64,000 bases of DNA, taken from positions 1 through 64,000 of the forward strand of contig NZ_BMQL01000006.1 of the NCBI RefSeq assembly GCF_014648095.1, given 5' to 3'. The translations under genes were made by a program, and so were the position numbers. The stretch comes from Deinococcus ruber. Its GTDB lineage: Bacteria > Deinococcota > Deinococci > Deinococcales > Deinococcaceae. The notes under the pieces were generated by a model. It ran no database searches. It was given only the letters and a program-made list of their open reading frames with translations, and was not told the origin of the DNA. Of this stretch, positions 16,734 to 25,652 are shown piece after piece. Each line of letters starts with the position of its first letter. Position 1 is the stretch's first letter.

Positions 16734-17739
16734 CTTACCAGAAAATCTTTTCCACTATGCAACTATATTGCGCCGAACTCATTTTCCTTCCATCTTATGC
16801 CACCGAAATCGCGTCGCCGAGAAGAAAATTTCCGTCCACTGATGGCAATGCAAAGCCGTGTCCAGGGGCGAGGTTTCGTTCTCTACGGGGTGATCATGCA
16901 CTAACTTCCAACCGCTTAACATCGTCCGCTTGCAGAAAACATCAGAGTTGTCATGGAAACATAGGGCGCTTTCCGAGTCGGCTGATGCGCCGGTCGAATC
17001 GTCGCGAACGGTCTGAGCTGGACGAATGCTCAGGGCCCCAGTCTGGCTTTCTATTATGTACCGTTCAGCGAACCGGTAGGTGCCAATGATTTTTTGTCAA
17101 ATCTTTCTGAAAGATATAGTGATGATGGTGTTTTTTCCTGCGCTTTATTCCAAACAGAGTGGCCAAACTCCGCACTCTTAAGGTTGTCTATATATGCTAT
17201 CGGTTCACTCATCGGAACAATTCATACTGAAGAAGCGCCGCTTTCTGACCGCCGTGTGGAGACGCGCACAGACCTGTATGTCGCCAGAAGTTCCTCATCT
17301 GAGTTTAGAACACAGGAAAGTCGCTTCCAGCAGGTCTCGGAAGTGAGAAATCGAAACGGAGTTCTGTATGACCTTTTGGCTTGAGTTCGTGGGTCCATTA
17401 TTTTATTAAATACTTAGATCAATTCTACAGTTGAAATACGCTTGAGTTAAGTTACGGCCTTAAAAGCCATATCCGGCCTACATCTCGAAGGCAAACTGCG
17501 TTACTGTGGGAGGCTCAACGATAAAAGAATTATCGACAATTGTTGTCCTTGATGTGCTTATGGCTCTCAATCTGACAGTTCAGAAGTACACTGCCTTCCT
17601 ATTGTGTGGTTGTCTTGTGACCGCTTTTATTTATCTGGCAGCCGTACAGATGCTCAGTGCCCTAAGAAATAAGTTAGGATACAAAAAATGCACCCTGCTC
17701 TGATCAGAGACATTTTTATTATGGTAGATTTGATAAGTA
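16734..17739. other. Gene-poor, AT-richer decayed region
   Basis: About 1 kb without a supported gene. Open frames at 17094-17384 (TTG start) and 17506-17703 (GTG start, one hydrophobic segment) lack ribosome binding sites and recognisable homologues. Base composition falls below the flanks, and the next kilobase is a clear pseudogene, so this is probably an eroding or transferred segment. Confidence 0.4.
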
Positions 17740-17749
17740 TGAAAGTACG

Positions 17750-19003
17750 TTGAGTTATCATTCGCGGGCGTTCATTCTGGCAAAGAGTGTGGGTTCGCGC
17801 TTTAATTTGGCGTCAGCGAAAAATAAGACAGGAAGACAACTTTATTATCTTCAGCGTTACGATGAGGCATTACCGCCCCAGCTCAAAGCTCTCACGCTTT
17901 CGTGTGAATTGGGAAGCCTGCACAATGAAGTAATCGCTCTTGTTAACACTGACCGCATGCTACCGAGTCTTAGTTGATATGAAGAATCAGAGAAATATCT
18001 GCGGTAAGGCGCTCCGGCTAAGTAAGAAATCAGCTAACAGCGAAAACACTCTAAATTCTCCAGATGAATTCGACATCCTTTTGTCAGGCGGGGAAAATGT
18101 AAAACAGCAATTTCGTATTATCGACAGGTCCTGAAGATTGTTGCTGCTTCTGGAGCCATGGTGCAGGAAGCAGGATTGTATTTAAATCTAAGTGAGGCCA
18201 TGAAGGCGCTTGGGCAACGGCGGGCGGCTCATAAGGCACTGCTGCGAGCGCTGGAGAGCGCAGAGTAGCATCTTCTGTTGAAGGTAAGCAGCCGTATTCA
18301 TCTTCATCTAAGCAACTACTACACGGAAGAGCATGAGCCTGAGAAGGCGCTCAGCCACCAGAAACATCACCTTGAACTGGAACAGGCGAGCCAGCGCACA
18401 GCTTCGGAACAACGCAGCGCCGTTCTGCTGCTGGAACAGGAGTATGAAGTGCAGGCGGCAGGCGGACTTCTGGCAGAGACGACGCCAGACCGCTTCCAGA
18501 CAGTAAAACGAGATGTCGGTGCATTCAGGAAGCAGCGAGGGAAGGCAATTTCGACAGATCTGCTGGATCTTCCCGGCTTTCAGAACGCGCTGAAACAGGC
18601 ATTTCAGGCCTCCAGAGACGAAAATCAGCCGCTTGCACTGGCGCTGCTGGAACTCGGAGAGGTTCCTGGTCCTGATGCTCCTGCCTCACTGCTGAAAGCC
18701 GTCACCGTTATGCAGCGCACCATGCCGCCCAGGGCTGTCTTCGGTCTGCTCAAAGGCCACGTCTTGGCTGTGCTGTTGCCAGATACGTCGCCTCGGCGTG
18801 CCTGGACGTTGTGTGAGGGCTGGCGACATGCACTGGAAGACAGGTCTGCTGGTGGGTTGGGCGGACTGCAAACGATCCATCTGGGTCTGTGCACCCAGAC
18901 CGCGTGGTCTCGGGCTGAAGATATGCTGTCATGTGCGGATCGGCTGCTGTATCAGGCCAAATGTCTGGGACCAGGTCAGCTGCTGTCTGATTGGAAGGCG
19001 TAA
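17750..19003 (+). pseudogene. Broken TPR / degenerate GGDEF protein
   Basis: Remnant of a TPR-GGDEF signalling protein. A TPR unit (RQLYYLQRYDEALPPQLKAL) ends in a stop at 17975-17977. The next pieces are split by a frameshift: YEESEKYLR in one frame continues as KALRLSKKSANSE in another. Further TPR-like pieces follow, with a stop near 18268. From 18278 a frame of 241 codons holds TPR helices, then a GGDEF-like domain (LLDLPGFQNALKQAFQASRD to ADRLLYQAK). There the signature is replaced by GLLKGHVLAVLLP, so no cyclase site remains. The original resembled the protein at 48513-51128. The 18278-19003 part might still be expressed, but no ribosome binding site was found. Confidence 0.75.
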
Positions 19004-19176
19004 ATGTCGATAGATAAACCAATTCTCAAGACACGCCCACAACTTAAAGCACCCACGCGACCAATTTGGACGACACTGGAGTATATGAAGTGCCTGTCCC
19101 TCAGGAAGCCGCTGCCGGGCTGTCGCTGGACCATCCCTCGGCTTTCCCTCGCCCTGTCGCCCGACGGTGTGCCCTC

Positions 19177-20007
19177 GTGACCGATACCGCTGCCCCAGCT
19201 GTAGAAATCGCAACACTTGAACGCCCGCTGTATCTGCTGACGTTTTTTACGCCGCGTCAGACAGGCTGGACGCTCTCGGCACTGGCACGGGCCAGCTCGC
19301 TGCCCAAAGCCAGCTGTCTGCGTTCGATCCGGGTCCTCGAAAAGTATGGCTTTCTCCGCCGTGATGGCGACACCTACCGCCTCGGCACCCGCTTCATCGA
19401 GCTGGGAGCGTTCGTGCAGGACAGCGCCCCAGCCCGCAATATCGCGTTACCGTATCTGCATCAGCTGGCGCAGCGTACCGGATTGAATGTCTCGTGGGCC
19501 GTGCTCCAGGGGCACGAAGGGCTTTACGCTGAAGTAATTGCCGCGCCCAATACCACGCCGCCGCCGATTCATTCCGGGCAGCGTCTGTCCCTGATGCAGG
19601 GGGCTTCGGCAGCGATTCTGATGGCTTTTGCGCCTCAGGAGATCCGGCAGCATACCTTTAGCACCGTCCGGGCCGTCGTGCCTTCGGCGGGGCGTCCAGT
19701 GACCGATCTGGACTTTGTCGATGGACTGGCCCGCAAGACCTGGCTGGCCGTGTGGACCGAGCTCCCGGGACGTGGACGCATCGAATGTGCAGCCCCGGTT
19801 TTCCAGGCGAATGGCAAGGTGGTGGCGGCCCTGGCGGTGCATGGAGACGCGGCAACAGACCTCGACGCGTCTCTGCTTCGTCAGCGCCTGCTGCAACTGA
19901 GCCACTCCGCCGAGGCAATTTCACGCGATCTGGGGTATAGCCATGAATGGCAGGGCGATACCGACTTCTTCTTACAGATGCTTCGGGGCGTTCAGCGCCT
20001 GCCGTAG
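19177..20007 (+). CDS. IclR-family transcriptional regulator
   Basis: About 276 residues. The N-terminal winged helix (LYLLTFFTPRQTGWTLSALA, then LPKASCLRSIRVLEKYGFLR, RDGDTYRLGTRFIELG) is typical of IclR. The C-terminal effector domain follows (YLHQLAQRTGLNVSWAVLQG to RQRLLQLSHSAEAISRDLGY). The frame is open back to a TTG at 19066, but those 37 residues look unrelated to the family, and a GTG at 19177 gives a normal length. No ribosome binding site decides between them. There is no catabolic operon beside it, so the effector and targets are unknown. Confidence 0.82.
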   Translation: MTDTAAPAVEIATLERPLYLLTFFTPRQTGWTLSALARASSLPKASCLRSIRVLEKYGFLRRDGDTYRLGTRFIELGAFVQDSAPARNIALPYLHQLAQRTGLNVSWAVLQGHEGLYAEVIAAPNTTPPPIHSGQRLSLMQGASAAILMAFAPQEIRQHTFSTVRAVVPSAGRPVTDLDFVDGLARKTWLAVWTELPGRGRIECAAPVFQANGKVVAALAVHGDAATDLDASLLRQRLLQLSHSAEAISRDLGYSHEWQGDTDFFLQMLRGVQRLP

Positions 20008-20315
20008 CAGTCGTTTTCCTGTTCCACACAATCAGAGATCAGCGCGAACACCATCAAAGAAGTGCTTTTGCCTGTCACCGTTCTGCCGTCCGAGCAGTGT
20101 GCACATTGGCAGCACCCGGAATCAGGTAATTCAGGCCGAGCTGTTCATATTGGACTGGCCTGAACAACTCTTCCACCATTGTTACAGGCAGCGTCTGACA
20201 CGTTCAGCCAGAACTTCTCTGATTTACCGAGCAGTGACTTTCGATGATGTGAGAGAGCTGTCATGAAGAGCTGGTTATAACGCAGAGCGTGACCCAGAAG
20301 CACTTACATTTCCGG

Positions 20316-20660
20316 ATGACCTCAATCGGTGGCCCACGGTGGTTGATTGGGGCACTCATAGCCGTCATTGCAGCGGCGGTCATCGTGTTGGCCTGGGGCA
20401 TCGTGAACCAGCCGGAGTATCCAGACTTGTTGACACCCAGTCTGCCTCCGCTTGCCAGCGCAGACGTTGAACAGATCCGCGATACCTGCATTGCGGCAGT
20501 CAAGCCGCTCCTGACGCCCGGCGCGAAGTTTGACAGTACGTATCCGTCGTGGGCAGGAAACCACTGGGTGCAGGCGGGTCAGGCAGGAGGACACCCGTAT
20601 GTCTGCCAGATCACTGGCGTCGACAGTATGCATCTGAAGACCTCCGCGAAACTGAACTGA
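20316..20660 (+). CDS. Hypothetical membrane-anchored protein
   Basis: A 114-residue protein of unknown function. One strong hydrophobic segment (about 10-30, LIGALIAVIAAAVIVLAWGI) acts as a signal anchor. It is followed by an extracytoplasmic domain with two cysteines (DTCIAAV and YVCQITG) that could form a disulfide. A TACATT box at 20305-20310 is 5 bases before the ATG, consistent with a leaderless start; a GTG at 20289 is in frame upstream. I recognise no family. Confidence 0.5.
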   Translation: MTSIGGPRWLIGALIAVIAAAVIVLAWGIVNQPEYPDLLTPSLPPLASADVEQIRDTCIAAVKPLLTPGAKFDSTYPSWAGNHWVQAGQAGGHPYVCQITGVDSMHLKTSAKLN

Positions 20661-20970
20661 GCTGCCTGCCGCCGAAAGTCGGACTGAGGGAAGAGGGCGC
20701 TGAGCAGAGCTAGGAGTCAGCGTGCTGGAGACAGAAGCTCATAAAGTTCTGGTTTCGCTGGGTCGCCAACAGGCAGACACACTCATCACGCCGCGCTCCG
20801 GAGCGTCTATCAACCGCTCTTCGGAACAGATTGGAGCCGGTGGGGGAGAGCTGTTCCGTTCAGATGCTCCTGTGTTGCCGGAGGAAAACCGGCAGGACTC
20901 GGCAGCCGACTTCACACGATCCTCTTCCATTCTGCGAAGCTTCTACATCTGGCGCGGTTAGCCTGAGGAC
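20661..20970. other. Intergenic region before the M23 peptidase
   Basis: About 310 bases. Small open frames on both strands around 20722-20961 are mutual shadows with no family signature. I see no terminator or clear promoter. Confidence 0.35.
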
Positions 20971-22077
20971 ATGCCAGAGGAGTGCCAACCCGGCCCCGCC
21001 AGTACCCGTCCACTTTGCTGGCTCTGGGCCTTCCGCGCCCGCACTGCCCTGTTTCTGCTGAGCGCTGCGCTTTCCAGCATGGTTTTTGCGCTGCCGCTGG
21101 ATGTGGCACAGGTGTCTTATCCGACCAGCGCGGCGGCCCGGGCGTTCCTGTCGGCGGTGGCTGGTCCGGCAGGCTACCGCGTGACGCAGGGCTTCGGAGA
21201 TCATAAATCGCTGAAAGACCCAGAAACAGGTGAAACGATCGATCTGTATGGCTACGGTTCGGCGGGGCACACCGGCTGGGATATCGCGCTGGGTCAGCCG
21301 GGCAAAGACGGCACTCTGGGTGCAGTGATTCACGCCCCATTTGCAGGAACCGTTTCGACGGGCGAGCAGCGCACTGCGGGCGGGGCCTTTACCGGGCTGG
21401 GCCGCTGGGTCAAAGTGGCGGCGGCCAACGGTGAAAGTGTGACGTTCGGGCACCTGGGGCAGTTTGGTGCTTTCCACTCCGGACAGCGGGTTTCGGCAGG
21501 GGCGACGCTGGGGTATGAAGGAACGAGTGGCAACTCGACCGGGTACCACGTGCACGTCATGATCCGTACAGCCGCTGGTGCCGTCGTCGATCCGGCGGGC
21601 GCGGTGGCGGGGCTGCTGTCGCCTGGAACGTCTGCTCCGGTTGCAGCGGTTCAGGGCAAGGCAACTCCGGTTGCGCCGCAGCCTGCTGCCACAGCCGTCA
21701 GAAGCACTCCCTCTGCGGCAGCGATCACACAGGCGGAAGCAGCGGTGCAGCGGGCGCACGCGCAGTACGAGAATGCGCGGGAACTGGACGCGCTCGGTGC
21801 AGTGGCAAAACAGGAGCTGAAGCGGCTGAAGGACGCGGCGGCACAGGCCGAAACGCGGCTGGCACAGCTGAAGCGCGGCGTATCGGCACAGTCGGTGGCG
21901 CAGAAGCCGAAGACGCCGAATGCTCAGGCCGTGCTGGCGCAGGCAAAAGCGGCGTATCAGGCGAGTGTGGCCCTGTACAAGCTGGGCGGCGTTTCTAAGG
22001 TGGAAGTCCAGAACCGGGCCAAAACACTGGCGCTGGCTCAGGCGGCCTATCAGGCGCAGCGTCTCTCGACCGATTGA
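20971..22077 (+). CDS. Secreted M23 (LytM-type) peptidase with C-terminal helical-hairpin repeats
   Basis: A 368-residue exported zinc endopeptidase likely to cut peptidoglycan cross-bridges. A cleavable signal runs to about residue 40 (ARTALFLLSAALSSMVFA). The M23 domain (about 65-210) has the metal motifs HTGWD (H-x3-D) and HVHV, plus GHLGQFGAFHSGQRVSAG. After a Pro/Ala linker come two copies of a helical-hairpin unit. The first is AEAAVQRAHAQYENARELD with GAVAKQEL; the second is AKAAYQASVALYKLGGVSK. They resemble the alpha-hairpin of HlyD/MFP-type periplasmic adaptors. TGAGGAC precedes the ATG. The repeat pair could be a cell-envelope docking module (inference). Confidence 0.9.
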   Translation: MPEECQPGPASTRPLCWLWAFRARTALFLLSAALSSMVFALPLDVAQVSYPTSAAARAFLSAVAGPAGYRVTQGFGDHKSLKDPETGETIDLYGYGSAGHTGWDIALGQPGKDGTLGAVIHAPFAGTVSTGEQRTAGGAFTGLGRWVKVAAANGESVTFGHLGQFGAFHSGQRVSAGATLGYEGTSGNSTGYHVHVMIRTAAGAVVDPAGAVAGLLSPGTSAPVAAVQGKATPVAPQPAATAVRSTPSAAAITQAEAAVQRAHAQYENARELDALGAVAKQELKRLKDAAAQAETRLAQLKRGVSAQSVAQKPKTPNAQAVLAQAKAAYQASVALYKLGGVSKVEVQNRAKTLALAQAAYQAQRLSTD

Positions 22078-22418
22078 GTCAACTCTTTCAGGCTTGAAAA
22101 ACAGGGAAGGAGTTCCGCGCCCGTACTTGATGAGAAGAACTGCACGCCTGGAGACGGCGGATGCATTTTTTCTCACATCCTGTTATGCTGAATGTCACAA
22201 ACAAATGACTCATCATTGATGTACGACCAGCAGGGTTGGAGGAACTTCCGTCCACCCGTTCCTGACGCTTTCGACAGATCTGCCAGATCATCCATAACCG
22301 TATGAATGCCCTGCTGCTGTGGAAAGAAAGGTTGTTTTGCAAGCACAGGCCAGAACGCTCAGCTGCCTGCGCTTGCGGCATGGCGAGACGATTTTTTGCG
22401 GCACTGAAAAGGAGATCT
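22078..22418. other. Intergenic region and leader of the beta-helix lipoprotein
   Basis: About 340 bases. A TATGCT box at 22184-22189 is a possible -10 element. The ribosome binding site AAGGAGAT lies just before the ATG at 22419. No other structure is evident. Confidence 0.35.
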
Positions 22419-24338
22419 ATGAAGTCAGACGATCAGGCGAGTGTACCTCTGGCAACGGGTTCGCGGCGTTTTTACAGCAGCAGGACGAAGAATTCGGGCG
22501 GATTCCTTGCGGTGTCGGCAGCCCTGACGATGCTGCTCGCGGCCTGCGGTCAAGAGGCGCAGACTCCGACTTCCGCCACGAACACGCTGGAAGCGCTTTC
22601 GGCGCAGAAGGGCCACGCCACCGACCTCGGCCCGAACGTCAAGATTTTCGATCCGAGCATGGCGACCGCAGACATTCAGGCAGCCGTCGACGCAGTCGCC
22701 ACCCAGCAACTGAGCAACCAGTTCGGGAAGCAGCGGTACTCTCTGCTGTTCAAACCGGGCACCTACGGCAGCGCCGAACATCCCCTGATCATTCAGGTCG
22801 GGTACTACACCGAGGTGGCGGGTTTGGGGGCCAATCCAACCGATGTCGTCATCAACGGCCACGTCGACGCCTACAACCAGTGTGACGCCAGCGGCTGCAT
22901 CGCCCTCAACAATTTCTGGCGCTCGGTATCGAACCTGACCATCAGTGTCAAGGGTCTGACAGGTTGTCAGGCATCGGCCAATTTCTGGGCGGTGTCGCAG
23001 GCCTCTCCGATGCGCCGGGTCAATGTGACGGGCGGCAACCTCAGCCTGATGGACTACTGCTCGGCGGGGCCACAGTACGCCAGCGGCGGCTTTATCGCCG
23101 ATTCGCAGACAGGGTTCGTCATCAACGGAAGCCAGCAGCAGTTCCTGGTTCGTAACAGCAACATCGGCGGCTGGTCGAACGGTGTATGGAATCAGGTATT
23201 CGCGGGCGTGGTCGGTGCCCCTCCCCAGAGCTTCGGGGGCAGTGACCCGTATACGACACTCGCGCAGAATCCTGTTTCGCGTGAAAAGCCGTATCTGTAT
23301 CAGGACACCAATGGACGCTACCGGGTCTTCGTGCCAGATGCTCAGACAAACGCTCAGGGGGCGACGTGGCTGAGCGGTCAGACGGCTGGGCGTTCCATTT
23401 CCATCGACGATTTCTACGTCGCTAGGCCATCGGATTCGGCTCAGACCCTCAACAATCAGCTGTCGCAGGGCAATAATCTGCTGCTGACCCCAGGCGTGTA
23501 CAACATCGGCAGCACCCTCAAGATCAAGCGGGCCAATACCGTGGTGCTGGGCATGGGTGTCGCCACCATCGTGCCTCAGAATGGCGTGGTCGCGATGTCG
23601 GTCGCCGACGTTCCGGGTGTGGATATCGCTGGCCTGATGTTCGACGCTGGCCCGGTCAATTCACCGGTTCTGTTGCAGGTGGGCAGCCAGCGGGAACGCG
23701 ACGAGCACGCAAAAAGTGAGCGGCACGACGGAAGCTATGGGACGCCCACCGCCCTTCAGGACGTATTTTTCCGGATTGGCGGCGCACAGGCGGGCAAGGC
23801 GACACTCAGCCTTGAAGTCAATACCGACAACACCATTCTGGATGACATCTGGGCGTGGCGGGCCGATCACGGAGAAGGCGTCGGCTGGACCGTCAACACC
23901 GCCGATACCGGTCTGATTGTGAATGGCGACAATGTGACCGCGACCGGCCTGTTTGTCGAGCACTACCAGAAAAACGAAGTGATCTGGAAAGGTGAAAACG
24001 GCAAGACCATCTTCTTTCAGAACGAGATGCCCTATGACGCCCCCAATCAGGCCGCCTGGAAACACGGCAATGTGCTGGGATATGCGGGCTATCTGGTGGC
24101 CAACTCGGTGAAGGTCCATGAGGGCTGGGGCATGGGCAGCTATATCTTTACCAACGTCGATCCGACGATTCATGCGTCACACGGATTCGAGGTGCCCACG
24201 GTGCCCGGCGTCAGGATGCATGATCTGTTGACCGTCGAACTGGGAGCTGGAACCATCGATCACGTCATCAACTCGACTGGCAACGCCGTGACAAGTGCGG
24301 CTGTCGGCGTTCCCAGCACGGTTGTCAGCTACCCCTGA
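22419..24338 (+). CDS. Secreted beta-helix lipoprotein, GH55/adenylyl-cyclase-annotated family
   Basis: A 639-residue lipoprotein. The N-terminus carries a lipobox LTMLLAACG, so it should be acylated and surface-anchored. The mature part resembles large actinobacterial secreted proteins variously annotated as glycoside hydrolase family 55-like or adenylyl cyclase. Typical stretches are LLFKPGTYGS, then VGYYTEVAGLGANPTDVVIN, GCIALNNFWRSVSNLTI and NNLLLTPGVYNI. These indicate two tandem right-handed beta-helix domains, as in exo-beta-1,3-glucanases and pectate-lyase-like folds. The start is fixed by AAGGAGAT; an upstream in-frame ATG (22302) would bury the signal sequence. The substrate is unknown, with a polysaccharide most likely. 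A strong terminator follows. Confidence 0.75.
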   Translation: MKSDDQASVPLATGSRRFYSSRTKNSGGFLAVSAALTMLLAACGQEAQTPTSATNTLEALSAQKGHATDLGPNVKIFDPSMATADIQAAVDAVATQQLSNQFGKQRYSLLFKPGTYGSAEHPLIIQVGYYTEVAGLGANPTDVVINGHVDAYNQCDASGCIALNNFWRSVSNLTISVKGLTGCQASANFWAVSQASPMRRVNVTGGNLSLMDYCSAGPQYASGGFIADSQTGFVINGSQQQFLVRNSNIGGWSNGVWNQVFAGVVGAPPQSFGGSDPYTTLAQNPVSREKPYLYQDTNGRYRVFVPDAQTNAQGATWLSGQTAGRSISIDDFYVARPSDSAQTLNNQLSQGNNLLLTPGVYNIGSTLKIKRANTVVLGMGVATIVPQNGVVAMSVADVPGVDIAGLMFDAGPVNSPVLLQVGSQRERDEHAKSERHDGSYGTPTALQDVFFRIGGAQAGKATLSLEVNTDNTILDDIWAWRADHGEGVGWTVNTADTGLIVNGDNVTATGLFVEHYQKNEVIWKGENGKTIFFQNEMPYDAPNQAAWKHGNVLGYAGYLVANSVKVHEGWGMGSYIFTNVDPTIHASHGFEVPTVPGVRMHDLLTVELGAGTIDHVINSTGNAVTSAAVGVPSTVVSYP

Positions 24339-24428
24339 TCGGTACGCCGCTCAGACGGTCTGTCTTGTAGGTGCTCAGAGAGGAAGCTGAAAGACAGGGC
24401 GTGCGTGACGCCGCATCCTGGACTAGCA

Positions 24429-24477
24429 ACCGGGGCCAGAACAAGGGTGAGCCGCCCAGTTCTGGCCCCGGTTTTTT
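24429..24477 (+). terminator. Strong rho-independent terminator
   Basis: ACCGGGGCCAGAAC (24429-24442) pairs perfectly with GTTCTGGCCCCGGT (24459-24472) and runs into a T6 tract. It ends the beta-helix lipoprotein transcript. Confidence 0.92.
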
Positions 24478-24786
24478 GCGTCACCTTCCTCTGTGAATTT
24501 GGCATAGAGCAGACAGCAGGCGGCGCAGCACGTTCGCCCACGTCACCGCACCGGCACGCTTGGCGTCGGCAGCTTTGGCATCAGAACTGACCCGAAAATG
24601 GGCCGCTGAACTGGTCATTAAGTTCAGGCATGGGCAACTGAGATTGTGCAGCCGCACGGAACCGCTAGCATGGCGTTCACTGGGCAACAGGACGAGAGCT
24701 TTTCTCGCTTCTGAACGCCGGAATCGCTCTTCCGACACTCAGCATGCTCCCGGTGTTGGTGCGCCTTATGTCATTCCAGGAGATCT
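24478..24786. other. Intergenic region before the YqhA-like gene
   Basis: About 310 bases without a supported gene. Small frames on both strands are mutual shadows. AGGAGAT lies directly before the GTG at 24787; no clear promoter was assigned. Confidence 0.35.
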
Positions 24787-25404
24787 GTGTCTAATCCGTC
24801 CAAACCGCCCACGCCTTTCAGCCGCGCCATTGGGCAGTCTCGCTTTATCGTGCTGCTGGCGGTCATTTCAGTCCTTCTGGTTGCTATCGCTCTGTTCCTG
24901 TTGGGCGTCCTTCAGGCGCTCTCCGGAATCTGGGACGCTGTGCAGGCTGTTGCCAGCGGTCATTTCGCCGCGACCAGCCTGACCATTCAGTTTCTGGAGA
25001 TCGTCAGCACCATGCTCAAGGCGGTGGTGTTTTACATCATCGGCGTCGGGCTTTACAGCCTGTTCATCGCGCCTCTGAATCTGACGGTCAGCCTGGGCGT
25101 CGAAACGCTCAACGACCTCGAAGACAAGATCGTCAGCGTCGTGATCGTTATTTTGGCGGTAACTTTTCTCGAACACTTCGTTCACTGGGACGAACCGCTG
25201 CAAACGCTGGAGTTCGGAGCGGCACTGGCGCTGGTCGTGGGGTCACTGGTGTTCTTCCAGCGCTACAGCCATCAGGCCAAAGAAGCCCAGCAGGACAGGG
25301 CACCCGCTGTAACGGCACGTGCGCGGCAGCAACTTTTCGAGGAAGACACCGAGCAGCAGTCCATTCCTGTCGATCCATCACAGGAGGGCGAAAGCTCGTC
25401 GTGA
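24787..25404 (+). CDS. YqhA/UPF0114-family membrane protein
   Basis: A 205-residue inner-membrane protein of the UPF0114 (YqhA) family. Hydrophobic segments lie at about 20-45 (FIVLLAVISVLLVAIALFLL), 68-95, 110-130 (VVIVILAVTFLEHFVHW) and 142-160. The family-typical VETLNDLEDKIVSVVIVILA is present. A charged cytoplasmic tail of about 45 residues ends the protein. It starts at GTG with AGGAGAT upstream. The function of the family is not established. It is monocistronic, with a strong bidirectional terminator about 100 bp downstream. Confidence 0.85.
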   Translation: MSNPSKPPTPFSRAIGQSRFIVLLAVISVLLVAIALFLLGVLQALSGIWDAVQAVASGHFAATSLTIQFLEIVSTMLKAVVFYIIGVGLYSLFIAPLNLTVSLGVETLNDLEDKIVSVVIVILAVTFLEHFVHWDEPLQTLEFGAALALVVGSLVFFQRYSHQAKEAQQDRAPAVTARARQQLFEEDTEQQSIPVDPSQEGESSS

Positions 25405-25501
25405 AGGGCAGGAACGTTACTCGCCAGTGCCGAGGTTCCGCAGTTCTGCAAAGGGTGGCTCTGCCCCAACATCAGCATTGATCTGAATCTCCTGCGGTCA
25501 C

Positions 25502-25546
25502 AAAAGACAGAAGAACGCCACGGCTATGGGCGTTCTTCTGTCTTTT
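25502..25546. terminator. Bidirectional rho-independent terminator
   Basis: AAAAGACAGAAGAACGCC (25502-25519) pairs perfectly over 18 bp with GGCGTTCTTCTGTCTTTT (25529-25546). It carries T-tracts in both orientations and separates the convergent YqhA-like gene and binding-protein gene. Confidence 0.93.
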
Positions 25547-25652
25547 GATACAGGGGTTTGCTGATCTTCCGCACCAACAGCAACCCCTGTTTTCAGGGTG
25601 CCATCGGTGCTCCTACCTCAACTTTTTGCCAGGAAACGGGAGTCGGCGGCGA

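Noticed and set aside
20722..20961. 79-codon open frame before the M23 peptidase
   Set aside because: No ribosome binding site or homology, mirrored by an antisense frame of similar length.
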